Shown piece after piece: positions 50,350 through 60,183 of a stretch of 64,000 nt of DNA. A program made the translations under genes and the position numbers. A model generated the notes under the pieces. It did not search any database. It was not told the DNA's origin and saw only the letters and a list, made by a program, of their open reading frames with translations. The number at the start of each line of letters is the position of its first letter. Position 1 is the stretch's first letter. Source of the stretch: Rapidithrix thailandica (GTDB taxonomy: Bacteria > Bacteroidota > Bacteroidia > Cytophagales > Flammeovirgaceae); the NCBI RefSeq assembly GCF_039710355.1, contig NZ_JBDKWZ010000003.1, forward strand, positions 186,001-250,000, given 5' to 3'.

Positions 50350-51762
50350 ATGCTGTTCAATAGTTTTGATTTTGCCAGATTGGTTCTGGTAACTTTCGCT
50401 TTGTATTACCTGCCTTTTATGGCCAAACGCCAGGTAATCATTTTAATCCTTTCAAGTTTGCTCTTCTACGCTTCCAGTCAACCGGTGCTGGTCATCCTAC
50501 TCGTCTCATCTGCTACCGTCAATTGCCTTACCAGTTATTTTGTCGTACATGGAAAGGTACACTACCAAAAGGCATTTGCCATTGTTGGAGTGATGGCAAA
50601 TTTGTTCATTCTGGCCTTTTTCAAATACAGTCCTTTAGTGGCCAACACTTTCTTTCAAAGCAGTGATTCAATCGGGCATTTTCTACTTTCGATTCCCTTA
50701 CCGGTGGGGATTTCATTTTACACCTTTCAGGGCATCAGTCTGGTCATGGATGTATTCAAAGGAAAATATACTTCCCGTACGGATACGGTTGCTCACTCCT
50801 TTCTTAAACACTGTCGTAACACCTTGTTTTTCATCTCTTTCTTTCCTCAATTGGTGGCTGGCCCTATCGTAAAAGCCCATGAGTTTTTGCCCCAAATCAC
50901 AAAGAAAAGCCTCCGGAATATTGATTGGGAGACTTGTTTTAAAAACCTGGTCATGGGCTATTTCCTCAAAATGGTCATTGCTGATAATTTAAAGGACTTT
51001 ACTTTTTGGATCATGTACCCCTATTTTCAACAACTTTCTTCTTTAACATTATTGGTAATGCTCTTCGGCTATTCCATTCAAATCTTTGCGGATTTTGCCG
51101 GTTACTCCCTCATTGCCATCGGTATTGCCGGCCTGTTTGGCTATCAGTTGAAGATGAATTTTAACTTTCCGTATATCGCTACTTCTTTCTCCGAATTCTG
51201 GAAGCGCTGGCATATTTCACTCTCGTCTTTTCTAAAAGAATACCTCTACATTCCATTGGGAGGCAATCGCAAAGGCCCGTTTCAAACTTATCTCAACCTG
51301 TTGATCACAATGTTATTAGGTGGTTTATGGCATGGAGCCGCATGGAGCTATGCGGTTTGGGGTTGTTTTCATGGTTTGGCCTTAGCCATCGAGCGAATCC
51401 TTACAAGTTGGTTTACTCTACGTTCTTCCAAAGCGGTACAATTCTTTAAAGGAATACTGATATTTTGTTTAGTCACATGGGCTTGGCTGTTATTTAAGCT
51501 CCCTCAATTTGAACATGTCATGGCTTATATGCACACCATCCGGAGTAATTGGATGGTAGAAGATCATTACAAAATAATCACCTATTGTTTGCTCTATTCC
51601 CTGCCCGTCATTGCCTACCATATAGCATACCTGCTTAAAGAACATTCTCCACTGAAGTATCAGCAGATGATCCGGTTCGACTATTCTGTTTATGGCTTTT
51701 TACTATTTATGATTTTTACAAATAGTGGTACGACCGGTGCCTTTATTTATTTTCAATTTTAA
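50350..51762 (+). CDS. MBOAT-family O-acyltransferase (AlgI-like)
   Basis: This 470-residue multi-span membrane protein has the MBOAT signatures FSEFWKRWHISLSSFLKEYL and YIPLGGNRKG, and the histidine in GGLWHGAAWSYAVWG followed by FHG. AlgI/DltB-like proteins move acyl groups across the membrane onto extracytoplasmic glycans or other acceptors. The length fits the AlgI group. The next gene encodes a likely SGNH partner, a common arrangement for polysaccharide acetylation. Confidence 0.93.
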   Translation: MLFNSFDFARLVLVTFALYYLPFMAKRQVIILILSSLLFYASSQPVLVILLVSSATVNCLTSYFVVHGKVHYQKAFAIVGVMANLFILAFFKYSPLVANTFFQSSDSIGHFLLSIPLPVGISFYTFQGISLVMDVFKGKYTSRTDTVAHSFLKHCRNTLFFISFFPQLVAGPIVKAHEFLPQITKKSLRNIDWETCFKNLVMGYFLKMVIADNLKDFTFWIMYPYFQQLSSLTLLVMLFGYSIQIFADFAGYSLIAIGIAGLFGYQLKMNFNFPYIATSFSEFWKRWHISLSSFLKEYLYIPLGGNRKGPFQTYLNLLITMLLGGLWHGAAWSYAVWGCFHGLALAIERILTSWFTLRSSKAVQFFKGILIFCLVTWAWLLFKLPQFEHVMAYMHTIRSNWMVEDHYKIITYCLLYSLPVIAYHIAYLLKEHSPLKYQQMIRFDYSVYGFLLFMIFTNSGTTGAFIYFQF

Positions 51763-51825
51763 TTTCTTGATCTACCCAACTCCTCTCCAAGAACACATAT
51801 TACTTACTTTTTAACTTAAATCATT

Positions 51826-52707
51826 ATGATACGCAAAGCTTTGTTAACAAGCATGATCTCAATAACATTGTACACAACAATGATTGTCTTTATAAACCCT
51901 TGGTGGAACACAGCTCAAAACCAATGGCACCAAAATCTAATGAAAGCGCAAGAGTTTATTTACCGGGATACTCCGGTAAAACGGGTCATTCTGGGGTCTT
52001 CTCTTTCTGCCCTCTTGATCATGGATAGTCTGCCGGATACCAAAAACCTGGCTTTCAGCGGGCAAAGTATCTTTGATGGCTTGGAAATACTGACTCAAAT
52101 GGAAAGGCCACCCAAAGAAGTATACATTGAAACAAATATGGTCATGCGAGGAAAAAATAAATATTTTGCGGAAGCCCTTTCATCCCCTTTTCCTTTCCCC
52201 ATCAAAAAACACCTTCCTTCATTGCAAGAGAAAAACCAGCCCTTGGCCGTACTGGGAGGAGTAGTCACCTGGCAATGTACTTATAAGATTATCCATTTGT
52301 TTAAAACCCAAACAACCCAGCCCCTTACCCAACAACAAGTTGCATTAAAAGAGGCTACCTTGAGTTATTTTATTTCACAAAACTCACAACTTCCAAAACC
52401 TGAACAGATCACACGGGTGTTTACAACCTTGAAGCGACTGGTGCGGGAACTGGAAGCCAAAGGCATAACCATTTCTTTTTTTGAGATGCCTGTGCATCCT
52501 GAGTTATGTGACTTACCCTGCCCGAATGCTATACGGGAAGCGTTTTCAGCATATTTCCCTCCCTCAGAATACGCTTATATTCCATTGCCGGATTGCCAAG
52601 AGTACACCACAAGCGATGGCTATCACCTCATTCATGAGTCTTCCTTTCGATATGCACTATACCTCAAACAACATATACAAACAGCCAACTGGGCATATAA
52701 AGAATAA
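51826..52707 (+). CDS. SGNH-like partner of the MBOAT protein
   Basis: This 293-residue protein has an N-terminal membrane anchor (LLTSMISITLYTTMIVFI) and an extracytoplasmic domain. VILGSSLSALLIM resembles the SGNH block I (Ser in GSS). The end TSDGYHLIHESSFRYAL resembles block V (Asp-x-x-His). Membrane acyltransferases often pass acyl groups to such a protein (AlgX/AlgJ, PatB). The match is by eye and the family is not certain. A strong terminator follows. Confidence 0.65.
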   Translation: MIRKALLTSMISITLYTTMIVFINPWWNTAQNQWHQNLMKAQEFIYRDTPVKRVILGSSLSALLIMDSLPDTKNLAFSGQSIFDGLEILTQMERPPKEVYIETNMVMRGKNKYFAEALSSPFPFPIKKHLPSLQEKNQPLAVLGGVVTWQCTYKIIHLFKTQTTQPLTQQQVALKEATLSYFISQNSQLPKPEQITRVFTTLKRLVRELEAKGITISFFEMPVHPELCDLPCPNAIREAFSAYFPPSEYAYIPLPDCQEYTTSDGYHLIHESSFRYALYLKQHIQTANWAYKE

Positions 52708-52708
52708 T

Positions 52709-52750
52709 AAAAAGGCTCCCGGTAGTTAGGCTATCGGGAGCCTTTTTCAG
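52709..52750 (+). terminator. Terminator after the MBOAT operon
   Basis: A 17-bp stem (52709-52725 with 52731-52747, one wobble pair) has a 5-nt loop and a T-run. Confidence 0.9.
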
Positions 52751-52773
52751 AGATGTCTACGATCAATTCGAAC

Positions 52774-53388
52774 TTACGATTTCACCGGATTGATATTCCC
52801 TTTTGTATCCAGAAGATATTCGGTAATTTCCACTTGTTTTTCTTCCATCCATAAAATATCCGTAACAGTAATTTTCTCTTTTCCAACCAGAGACTCTTTA
52901 CGACTCCAACCTTCCGCAATTTCATCATAGGAAATAGTCAGATGATCTATCAATTGCTCCTGAGTATCGTAATTAATCAATTGGCTTTCCATTTCATGGT
53001 CGCCTTTAAACACTATCACCACAAGCGTTGTATACTCAACTGATAAATCCAACCTGTAAGACAAGACCGCTTTCAACGTAAACCCTTCTTTATCCATTTC
53101 AGGATAAATTTTGTGCAGCTGAAGCAGTCGCATCTGCTCTTTCGTCAAGTAGTCTTCTTTATTGAAATTGTCAAAGTTGGTCGAATCAGTGTAAGGAAGC
53201 TTTTGTGACGAAACGTTGCTTAACAATTGCTGAAAAGAAGTAGCTTGTGTTTCATTTTGACTTGATGGCTCAAGCTTCTCAGGGGAAGGCTCTGTTTGTT
53301 CACTGGCTTGTTTTGTGTTCTTTTCCGCTACTTGTGAACAAGCGGACCACAAGATGCAAAAACATAGTAAAAATCGTTTCATTATCAT
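52774..53388 (-). CDS. Lipoprotein, unknown function (204 aa)
   Basis: The lipoprotein signal (FLLCFCILWSAC) is followed by a Ser/Gln/Glu-rich linker (about 20-50) and a beta-rich domain with LTKEQMRLLQLHKIYPEMDK. Starts at 53388 or 53382 (MKRF) are both possible. No family is recognised. Its layout (lipobox, acidic linker, small domain) parallels the lipoproteins at 29-31 kb. Confidence 0.7.
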   Translation of the reverse strand: MIMKRFLLCFCILWSACSQVAEKNTKQASEQTEPSPEKLEPSSQNETQATSFQQLLSNVSSQKLPYTDSTNFDNFNKEDYLTKEQMRLLQLHKIYPEMDKEGFTLKAVLSYRLDLSVEYTTLVVIVFKGDHEMESQLINYDTQEQLIDHLTISYDEIAEGWSRKESLVGKEKITVTDILWMEEKQVEITEYLLDTKGNINPVKS

Positions 53389-53731
53389 TCGTTATTTGAT
53401 TACATATTTTAATACAAAGTCATACTATAGTATTTTTTATCCAGTTTCAGAAAACGGGCTCCCACACCCAAATTCTTGAAAGTCAATTTCACAGCCAAAA
53501 ATATGTAATTCCCTACAGCTTCTTATATTTTTCATTGTTCACTGATGCTTTACCGTTAATTTCCAACTTCACCGGAAAAGGGGATAAACTTCCGGAAGAT
53601 TGCTACTAGGTTTGTAAAACACGGATCACAACCACCTTTTTAACTATTCTGTTTATCAAATCATTCTGCATTTTTCTCAACAGATAAAGAGGATGTTCAG
53701 ATACACTTTTCAAATAGATTAAAGTAAAAAA
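53389..53731. other. Intergenic region, no gene seen
   Basis: This A/T-rich divergent promoter region has no recognisable motif or RNA. Confidence 0.5.
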
Positions 53732-55006
53732 ATGACTGAAATGGATACAGCACTTCAACAGGAATGGTATAGCAAAGGGCAAGTCTATGCCCAAGCCGTC
53801 AATGAAATGGTGGCCTATACCGATAAGCACGGTTGGGACAGTTGGAAAGGAGAAGAGCCCAAAGATAAACGGAGTCATTTGGCAGAAGCGGTACTCAATA
53901 GTCTCAAGGCAGCCAATGCCCAAGGGCAGGTTGCACGATTTCGCGAGCAGTTTCCTCCGGCTCATTTGCCTTTTGTTCAAATGCTCGATCAACAGGGTCA
54001 ATCCATTCAGAATATTCACTTTTCCGATAACGAACGCCTTGTCTTTACGGTAGGTAGTTCTTATCAGGAACAACCTACCTATATATTGGATGGCCAGACA
54101 TTACGTCCTCTGAAAGAGGCTCGTTGTGTAGGTAAATCTTTAGAAAATGATGTGTTCGCACTGAACATGCGTTCCAGAAAAATCCTTTTGACCCAAGGCC
54201 AGGAAGGCCAGGTCCTGCATATATTCGATCTGCCGCACCCGAACATCACCGTAACCGATTTGTTACCCTTTCCCGATGGGAAGGCCGTATTACTGGTAAG
54301 TAGCGGGGGAATCTATTACCTTTCGGAAGAAAGGACCCAACTAATGATGCCCGGCCCGGAAGAACTGGAGGAATACTTCTACGATGAGACGGAAGGCGAC
54401 TCTCTGCATATTTTGGATATGGAACATGCCGCTATTTCTCCCTCCGGAAACTTCTTTTGCCTGGGACATCAGTCATCTGACCACCTGGTGTACAACCGGC
54501 AACTTGAATTGATTGCCGAACTCCCACCGGAATCCAGTTATCCGCACTTTGCTTTGTTTGCAAAGGATGAAAGCCAACTGATTATGAATGCCTGTCATTT
54601 TTACAATGGGGCCACTTATGGGGTTTCCACCAAAGACCTGCCGGATTTTCGAACTGCCGAATGGCCTTCCGAAGAAGAACGATTCCAAACCATAGACGAA
54701 GCGTGTAGGGTATATGCCGGTGTGGCTACCAAAGATTATTATATCCTGGGAGATGCCTATGGCTATATCCGGGCTTTTGACAAGAAAGGGAATAACCTAT
54801 GGCGGTATTTTTTAGGTTCTACTATTTCCGGAATGGCCCTCTCTCCTGATGAAAACACCTTGGCGGTAGGCACCTATGCCGGCATCCTTCATAAGCTCAA
54901 ACTCAACAAAGGCCACCGCGACACACATACCATTGGTAATGGCAAGCACTATGAAGAATTCCGCTTGTTAATGTGGAAGGAAGAAAACCAAGCCTTATTT
55001 TGGTAA
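53732..55006 (+). CDS. Cytoplasmic beta-propeller (WD40-like) protein
   Basis: This 424-residue protein lacks a signal peptide. A helical N-terminal domain (about 1-90: KGQVYAQAVNEMVAYTDK, LAEAVLNSLKAANAQ) precedes a propeller (about 95-400) with recurring blade ends (IHFSDNERLVFTVGS, AAISPSGNFFCLGHQ, MALSPDENTLAVGTYAGILH). Propellers of this kind are binding scaffolds; the partner is unknown. It has its own terminator and no operon partner. Confidence 0.75.
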   Translation: MTEMDTALQQEWYSKGQVYAQAVNEMVAYTDKHGWDSWKGEEPKDKRSHLAEAVLNSLKAANAQGQVARFREQFPPAHLPFVQMLDQQGQSIQNIHFSDNERLVFTVGSSYQEQPTYILDGQTLRPLKEARCVGKSLENDVFALNMRSRKILLTQGQEGQVLHIFDLPHPNITVTDLLPFPDGKAVLLVSSGGIYYLSEERTQLMMPGPEELEEYFYDETEGDSLHILDMEHAAISPSGNFFCLGHQSSDHLVYNRQLELIAELPPESSYPHFALFAKDESQLIMNACHFYNGATYGVSTKDLPDFRTAEWPSEEERFQTIDEACRVYAGVATKDYYILGDAYGYIRAFDKKGNNLWRYFLGSTISGMALSPDENTLAVGTYAGILHKLKLNKGHRDTHTIGNGKHYEEFRLLMWKEENQALFW

Positions 55007-55007
55007 G

Positions 55008-55047
55008 AAAAGTCCCGGTAGACATATCACTACCGGGACTTTTTACA
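55008..55047 (+). terminator. Terminator after the propeller gene
   Basis: A perfect 14-bp stem AAAAGTCCCGGTAG (55008-55021) pairs with 55030-55043, with an 8-nt loop and a T tail. Confidence 0.9.
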
Positions 55048-55093
55048 AATTTTCAGAAGCGTCAAAAGACACTTATACTCGTTGATTCTACAA

Positions 55094-55669
55094 TCAATCG
55101 GGAAGGTTATAATACTCCTTTACCGCTTCGTAGTCAGAAAGGTCTACCTCTTCGATTCTTCCCGAACTCGGAATTTCCCCGGGAATAATCACATACCTGT
55201 AACTATTCCCGGGACCGATAGTACCCGGGTCATTGGTATCATCCTCATTATAAAAAGCCAATACAATTTGGTTTAATTTCAGGTAGTGGATCAAGCTTTG
55301 AGCTTTTATCAAGGTGATGGCCTGAGTAATCGGAAGTGGTTGAATATTATTGGAAGTCCCTCCGAATTTTACATATACACTTACGACTCCTACATTCAGG
55401 ATATCCTCACTAATACTATCTTCGTCAATTTCATAGATCCTCCTGTTTTGCCCGAAGAAATCAGTGGGATCACTCCATTTTTGTGCATCAAAGTTGATCC
55501 AGTCGGAATAGATTACATTAGCGGTTCCCCTTTCCCCTTGGTCTCCCTGATCGCCTTGGGCCCCTTGATCACCCGGAGGACCTTGAGGCCCAACATCTCC
55601 CTCTTTGGTGCAAGATACGATACATCCAATCATCAGAAAACAAACCCAAAATTTTAAATACGGCTTCAT
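55094..55669 (-). CDS. Lipoprotein with a short collagen-like repeat
   Basis: This 191-residue protein has a lipobox (LMIGCIVSC). Residues about 26-48 are Gly-X-Y repeats (GPQGPPGDQGAQGDQ…) of collagen type. A beta-rich C-terminal domain (about 50-191) follows. The short Gly-X-Y stalk would hold the domain away from the membrane. Similar small collagen-like lipoproteins are frequent in Bacteroidota, function unknown. Confidence 0.8.
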   Translation of the reverse strand: MKPYLKFWVCFLMIGCIVSCTKEGDVGPQGPPGDQGAQGDQGDQGERGTANVIYSDWINFDAQKWSDPTDFFGQNRRIYEIDEDSISEDILNVGVVSVYVKFGGTSNNIQPLPITQAITLIKAQSLIHYLKLNQIVLAFYNEDDTNDPGTIGPGNSYRYVIIPGEIPSSGRIEEVDLSDYEAVKEYYNLPD

Positions 55670-55855
55670 AAATTACAAAGAACTCATAGTAAAAATAGTG
55701 TAGTTGTTCCTTCCAAATAAGTAGCGCATATCCATAACATGATAAGAAATTTCTCAAGCAAAAGCAACTCTTATTTTGCTTCAAAAATGCTGATTACCAA
55801 CACTTTTACAAAAAAACTATACTACATTTTTATGACAACAACCCTGAGAAACAGG

Positions 55856-55898
55856 CATAGCTGTCATAAAACTCAAGTTGAGTTTTATGACAGCTATG
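55856..55898. repeat. 43-bp near-perfect inverted repeat
   Basis: Two perfect 21-bp arms (55856-55876 and 55878-55898) flank a single central base, beginning CATAGCTGTCATAA and ending TTATGACAGCTATG. There is no T-run, so it is not a standard terminator. It lies between two minus-strand genes. Confidence 0.7.
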
Positions 55899-55958
55899 TG
55901 TAAGGGGGTATAAACGAATTGACTTTACAGCAATTTTTTTACAGGTTATTTCAACAAC

Positions 55959-58900
55959 CTATTCCACTAAAAACTTCTTTACTTGCACCTCTTCTTCCAC
56001 TTGGAAAGAAGCAACGAACAAGCCTTTGCCAAAACGGCTCAAATCAAAACTTTCGACTGTATTTTCATGATATTCTTTTGAAAAAACCACCTGACCGGTA
56101 CTGTTATAAATGGTGAGAATTCCGGCACTTGCCCCTTGTAGAGGAAGTGTAATATTCACCTGCCCCCTTGAGGGATTGGGGTAAATACTTAGTTGCCCGG
56201 CATCAACACCATCCGGCTTTCTCAAGAGTGCTTCCCGTGAACTTCCTTTTCTGTCACTTTTATTGATGACTTTAAAAGAACTTGTCAGCGATTCGCCGGC
56301 TTCCCCCCTTGCCCAGTTCTCCGAATAAGGAGTAGCGGTAAGTGTATAGTCTCCTTTTAGTAAAATACCTCCCCACCAAAACAATTCGTATGGGGTTGAA
56401 CTACAGATATTTTTCCATATTACCTTGCCATTTCGTTGCAATTCAAAGTATACGCTTCCTATTTCTTCGTTGTCAGTCATCACCTGAATATTGAACCAGG
56501 AAGTACGTTGTTCGGATTTATATTTCCTCCGGTTAATTTCCATGCCCTCCTTAATTTCCATCACATGTTCGCCTTTCCAAGGGTTTGTCATCATAAAACC
56601 TGCAATACCCATTGGCTCTGGCATCAGGTGCAAATTCAGTGAAACAGGAAAATGATCGGAAGTGGTATTGGCATAGTCTCCGTCAAAAAACTCGTAATGC
56701 ACGATTTCGGAGCTTGTCAGGTAATTATCAAACAATTCATCTGAAAGGGTAATATGGTCAATCATATTTTCACGGAATGCATAAGAGCGATAGCCGGCCT
56801 CACTCAAAGTGGCTGTTTTGATGGCATAATTGACCGTATCGTTAACAAATACTTCGTAGGAGGTCAGTGTGGTAGGGACATCGGCCACGGTTTCGTCCAC
56901 ATCGTCATTATAATCGCCCAGCATCACGATATTTTCCTCCGCAAAGTAAGTATCCAGGCTGTCTTTCAAAACCTCCACATCGTATTTCCGCATGGCATAC
57001 CTTCCGGCCGCGTCGCTGCTGCTGTTGGCCCGGGCATGCAAATTGACAAAATGAAAGCGCTCTGAAATTCCGTTAAGTTGCACATCTGCCACCAACATAA
57101 AAGGCAAACGCCCACTGGCATAAAAACGGGAAGGATCTGCCGGATAGCCCGTCAAAGCGCTGGCATCCCCACCATTGTACAAGGGATGGATGGAAGCCAA
57201 CAAGGCCTTACTGGCCACCGGATTGATTATGCTTTTTTTGTACAAAAAGGCCAGTTTTTGAGAATCACCAGGCACATTAGGCGGGTAAGACACATGGGTC
57301 ACATTCACAATCAATTCGTAAGCGGGAAGCTCATCGGCCAATTGTTGTAATAAATTTTCATCGGCAATTTCCTGAAAAGCATACAAGTCGGCATCAATGG
57401 CTTCGATAACGGCTTTTACTTTCTCCTTTTGCAAATTTTCAGGGGATGGACCATTACTTAAATTCCCAAACCACTCCACATTCCAGGTCACAATATCCAG
57501 CGTGGAATCGGAAGACACCGAGCCCGAAGGTGGCACAAAATCGGTAGCACAAGGTAAATCAGCAGCAAAACGCGGGAGAAGTTGAGGAGCCCCCTGAAAA
57601 CTACCAATCACTCCGGTGACTTCACAAACATCAGGTTGTACCTTTCCGACAAGACTGTTCACTTCCGCATCCAAACGGAGCTGGCCGCTTCCGGATGTAT
57701 CCGACACATTGTAATTGGAATTGCCAAATAACAACTGCCCGGAGGATGGAAATTCCACGCCTGTCAAGTGTACCAATTGTCCTTCGTAGTCTGCCAACTG
57801 GCTCAATGAAATCTCAACCGGTGCAGGTAAGGAAGCTGTCCCAATGTACACTACTTCGCTGACACTTCCCAATTGCTTTTGCTGTTGAAATTCCGTCCGC
57901 TTTGCTGTGATCTTAATCTCGTCACCCAGTTGGAAAACCCCATTTCCATGCACCGCCAAGTCAAAAACAGGAATTCCCCCGGTAGAATCTTGCAAGTATG
58001 CAGGTCCTCCGAATTGATCTGTAACTGTCAGTACTCCCTGTACGGTCACCGTTTCTCCGTTCGGCAAAGCTCTGGCTGTAGCAATACTGACCACACCCGG
58101 GGTAACGGCTCCCTCCTCATTGGGCATACCCGGAGTAGGGATAGCCACTGTATAAGACACAGTATTACGCAAACCTCCGGACCCGTTTGGTATTCTTTGC
58201 AAAGAGTGTTGGTCTTTATCGCCTTTTTGGTTTTCGTTTAACTGCAATTCACCGTTATTCAGTAAAGCTAATAAACCGGTGTCATCCGCATCATCCGTGT
58301 CGTACACCACCGCATCCAGTAAGCTATCCAACGTTACAGCCGTGCCATTGGGGAAGTCCGAAGCATTGCCGGCATACAAGGCCGCAGCATCCGCTCCGTT
58401 TTGAAGGCCATTGCTTGTAAAAACCGTCAGATCCACATTGGATACGTTGCTACTTCCGATCACAAAATAACCGGTAGCATTAGTGGTATAGCCATTCAGA
58501 TCAATCGCTTGATAACTCACATCTCCATTGCCATTGTACAACACCATTACCAAACCGTCCAGCGAAGTATTTCCCACTCCTCCATCGAACAACTCGATAA
58601 ACTCCCGGTCGTCCGTACCGGGGTTGTCCGCATCGATTTCGTTGATCATGACTACCGCTTGAACCGTACCCAGAGTTTGATGGGTATTTTGATGGGCGAA
58701 GGTATTTGCCAAAGCTACTTCCCAGGTAAAGTCTTCGTAAAAACTACCATTTCCGGCCAATTGCAAAGAATAACCCACAGGAGTAGACGAGGCTTCCGAA
58801 ACTCCAATATCCGTACTTGTCATTCCGTCTGCCGGGCCCCCGACAGCCGTAAACGAACCTTCATAACTTAAAAACTGCAGCACTTGCCCCAATTGATTGA

Positions 58901-59249
58901 CCAAAGCAATGCCATCGGGACTACCGTTCTGCAAGCCGTTTACCGGATAATTTTCCACAACAAACCCCACTCCATTTCCGGCATCCGGAATACTCCCGGA
59001 CAAGGTGCGTGTGTTGTACTCAGCTCCGCCACTACCATTGTACAACACAATTTGCCAGCCACTCAAGTCAATCCCTGCCGGACCGGCCAATTCAATGGCT
59101 TCCCCACTATCCGTACTGGTGTTGTCATAATGAATTTCGTTGATAAAGACGGAAGTTTGTGCATAGGCAGTTAGCTTCATCCCACAGAAAAACAGCACTA
59201 ACAAAGGCCAAAACCTTTGAAAGAATAAAAGATTCGGTTTCATAAGCAT
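55959..59249 (-). CDS. Secreted nuclease-type protein with lamin-tail, OB-fold and EEP domains (T9SS)
   Basis: This 1096-residue protein has a signal peptide (LVLFFCGMKLTAYAQ). Two lamin-tail domains (about 32-195 and 200-330; FINEIHYDNTSTDSGEAIEL, MINEIDADNPGTDDREFIEL) come first. An OB-fold-like segment follows at about 390-560 (ETVTVQGVLTVTDQFGG). The endonuclease/exonuclease/phosphatase domain (about 580-870) opens DIVTWNVEWFGNL and contains LGDYNDD and TSDHFPV. A C-terminal type A sorting domain (LSIYPNPSRGQVNITLP, about 1018-1096) sends it through type IX secretion. Extracellular DNA degradation is the likely role, from the fold. Confidence 0.9.
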   Translation of the reverse strand: MLMKPNLLFFQRFWPLLVLFFCGMKLTAYAQTSVFINEIHYDNTSTDSGEAIELAGPAGIDLSGWQIVLYNGSGGAEYNTRTLSGSIPDAGNGVGFVVENYPVNGLQNGSPDGIALVNQLGQVLQFLSYEGSFTAVGGPADGMTSTDIGVSEASSTPVGYSLQLAGNGSFYEDFTWEVALANTFAHQNTHQTLGTVQAVVMINEIDADNPGTDDREFIELFDGGVGNTSLDGLVMVLYNGNGDVSYQAIDLNGYTTNATGYFVIGSSNVSNVDLTVFTSNGLQNGADAAALYAGNASDFPNGTAVTLDSLLDAVVYDTDDADDTGLLALLNNGELQLNENQKGDKDQHSLQRIPNGSGGLRNTVSYTVAIPTPGMPNEEGAVTPGVVSIATARALPNGETVTVQGVLTVTDQFGGPAYLQDSTGGIPVFDLAVHGNGVFQLGDEIKITAKRTEFQQQKQLGSVSEVVYIGTASLPAPVEISLSQLADYEGQLVHLTGVEFPSSGQLLFGNSNYNVSDTSGSGQLRLDAEVNSLVGKVQPDVCEVTGVIGSFQGAPQLLPRFAADLPCATDFVPPSGSVSSDSTLDIVTWNVEWFGNLSNGPSPENLQKEKVKAVIEAIDADLYAFQEIADENLLQQLADELPAYELIVNVTHVSYPPNVPGDSQKLAFLYKKSIINPVASKALLASIHPLYNGGDASALTGYPADPSRFYASGRLPFMLVADVQLNGISERFHFVNLHARANSSSDAAGRYAMRKYDVEVLKDSLDTYFAEENIVMLGDYNDDVDETVADVPTTLTSYEVFVNDTVNYAIKTATLSEAGYRSYAFRENMIDHITLSDELFDNYLTSSEIVHYEFFDGDYANTTSDHFPVSLNLHLMPEPMGIAGFMMTNPWKGEHVMEIKEGMEINRRKYKSEQRTSWFNIQVMTDNEEIGSVYFELQRNGKVIWKNICSSTPYELFWWGGILLKGDYTLTATPYSENWARGEAGESLTSSFKVINKSDRKGSSREALLRKPDGVDAGQLSIYPNPSRGQVNITLPLQGASAGILTIYNSTGQVVFSKEYHENTVESFDLSRFGKGLFVASFQVEEEVQVKKFLVE

Positions 59250-59544
59250 TTCGAGGTTAGTTTAGTAATTAAATTTTTGAAAATCAATATATAAACTGAA
59301 CAGAATACCTAAATATACCTATCTTTATCAAAGTATTAAATTTTGATGAAAAAGGCCAGCAATGGAGGCCATAGAGGTGATCAGTACTCAACAATTCCCC
59401 ATGAAGAAGGGCCGTCCCGGAGAAGTCAATATGATTTGTTGATAAAAAAGAGAAGGAAGCTATCTGAAGCGCTTAAAATCAAGGCTAACGACTTAGTACA
59501 TGTGCAGCTATTAATATAATACCATTCCGAAAGGAGCACCCCTA

Positions 59545-60105
59545 TCAAGAAATATGTTTTAAAATAAACTCGACCCGCTCCTCAACACTACTTTTGGGCA
59601 CTTCAATCACGTTGTAACCGTAATATTCGTACGTTTCTACCATCATTTCATACGTAGCAACTGCTTCTTCCCAGGATTGTTTTCTTTCGGTGTCTGTTTG
59701 ATAAATTGCTTTCCAAGGAGGCAACAGAAACACTTTAAAATTATAGCGAAACTTCCGGGCATAATGTTCCATCTCTTTGGTAACCTCAGCTTCTATTAAT
59801 TTTGCATAACACAGAGTATCGAGGATTCCCCGGTCAAAGAAAATGGGACTGGTGTCTGTTTTTACGGTTTCTTGATAACTTTCCACTGAGCGTTCTAACA
59901 TCAGCTGCATATACAACCTTTTATTCCCCCAAGGCAACGCATCCCCCTTACTACTCATTTGTTCTTTGATAATTTCACGGGCAACCTCAGGCACACAGCA
60001 AAACCCTTTTCTATTCAATTCATCCAGTAAAGTGGTTTTGCCAACACCGGGCCCTCCGGTAATGACAAAGAAATTCTCATTCAGGTATTTTTCTAAAAAA
60101 CGCAT
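59545..60105 (-). CDS. AAA-family ATPase/kinase (AAA_28-like)
   Basis: This 186-residue cytoplasmic protein has a Walker A motif FVITGGPGVGKTTLLDEL (about 11-28). A Walker-B-like segment PIFFDRGILDTLCYA (about 88) follows, and then a conserved arginine-rich region. Single-domain proteins like this are deoxynucleoside- or NadR-type kinase relatives. The substrate is unknown. It follows a GNAT gene by 78 bp and is probably in the same transcript. Confidence 0.85.
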   Translation of the reverse strand: MRFLEKYLNENFFVITGGPGVGKTTLLDELNRKGFCCVPEVAREIIKEQMSSKGDALPWGNKRLYMQLMLERSVESYQETVKTDTSPIFFDRGILDTLCYAKLIEAEVTKEMEHYARKFRYNFKVFLLPPWKAIYQTDTERKQSWEEAVATYEMMVETYEYYGYNVIEVPKSSVEERVEFILKHIS

Positions 60106-60183
60106 GATAAAATATATGATTTATGGATTACTTTTCTACACTTTATGAAATACCCTGGCCGGGCAATGCGGAATGCTTACGCA

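Noticed and set aside
53606..54073. 155-residue minus-strand frame opposite the propeller gene
   Set aside because: It is a shadow of the propeller gene, which has normal coding character and its own terminator.
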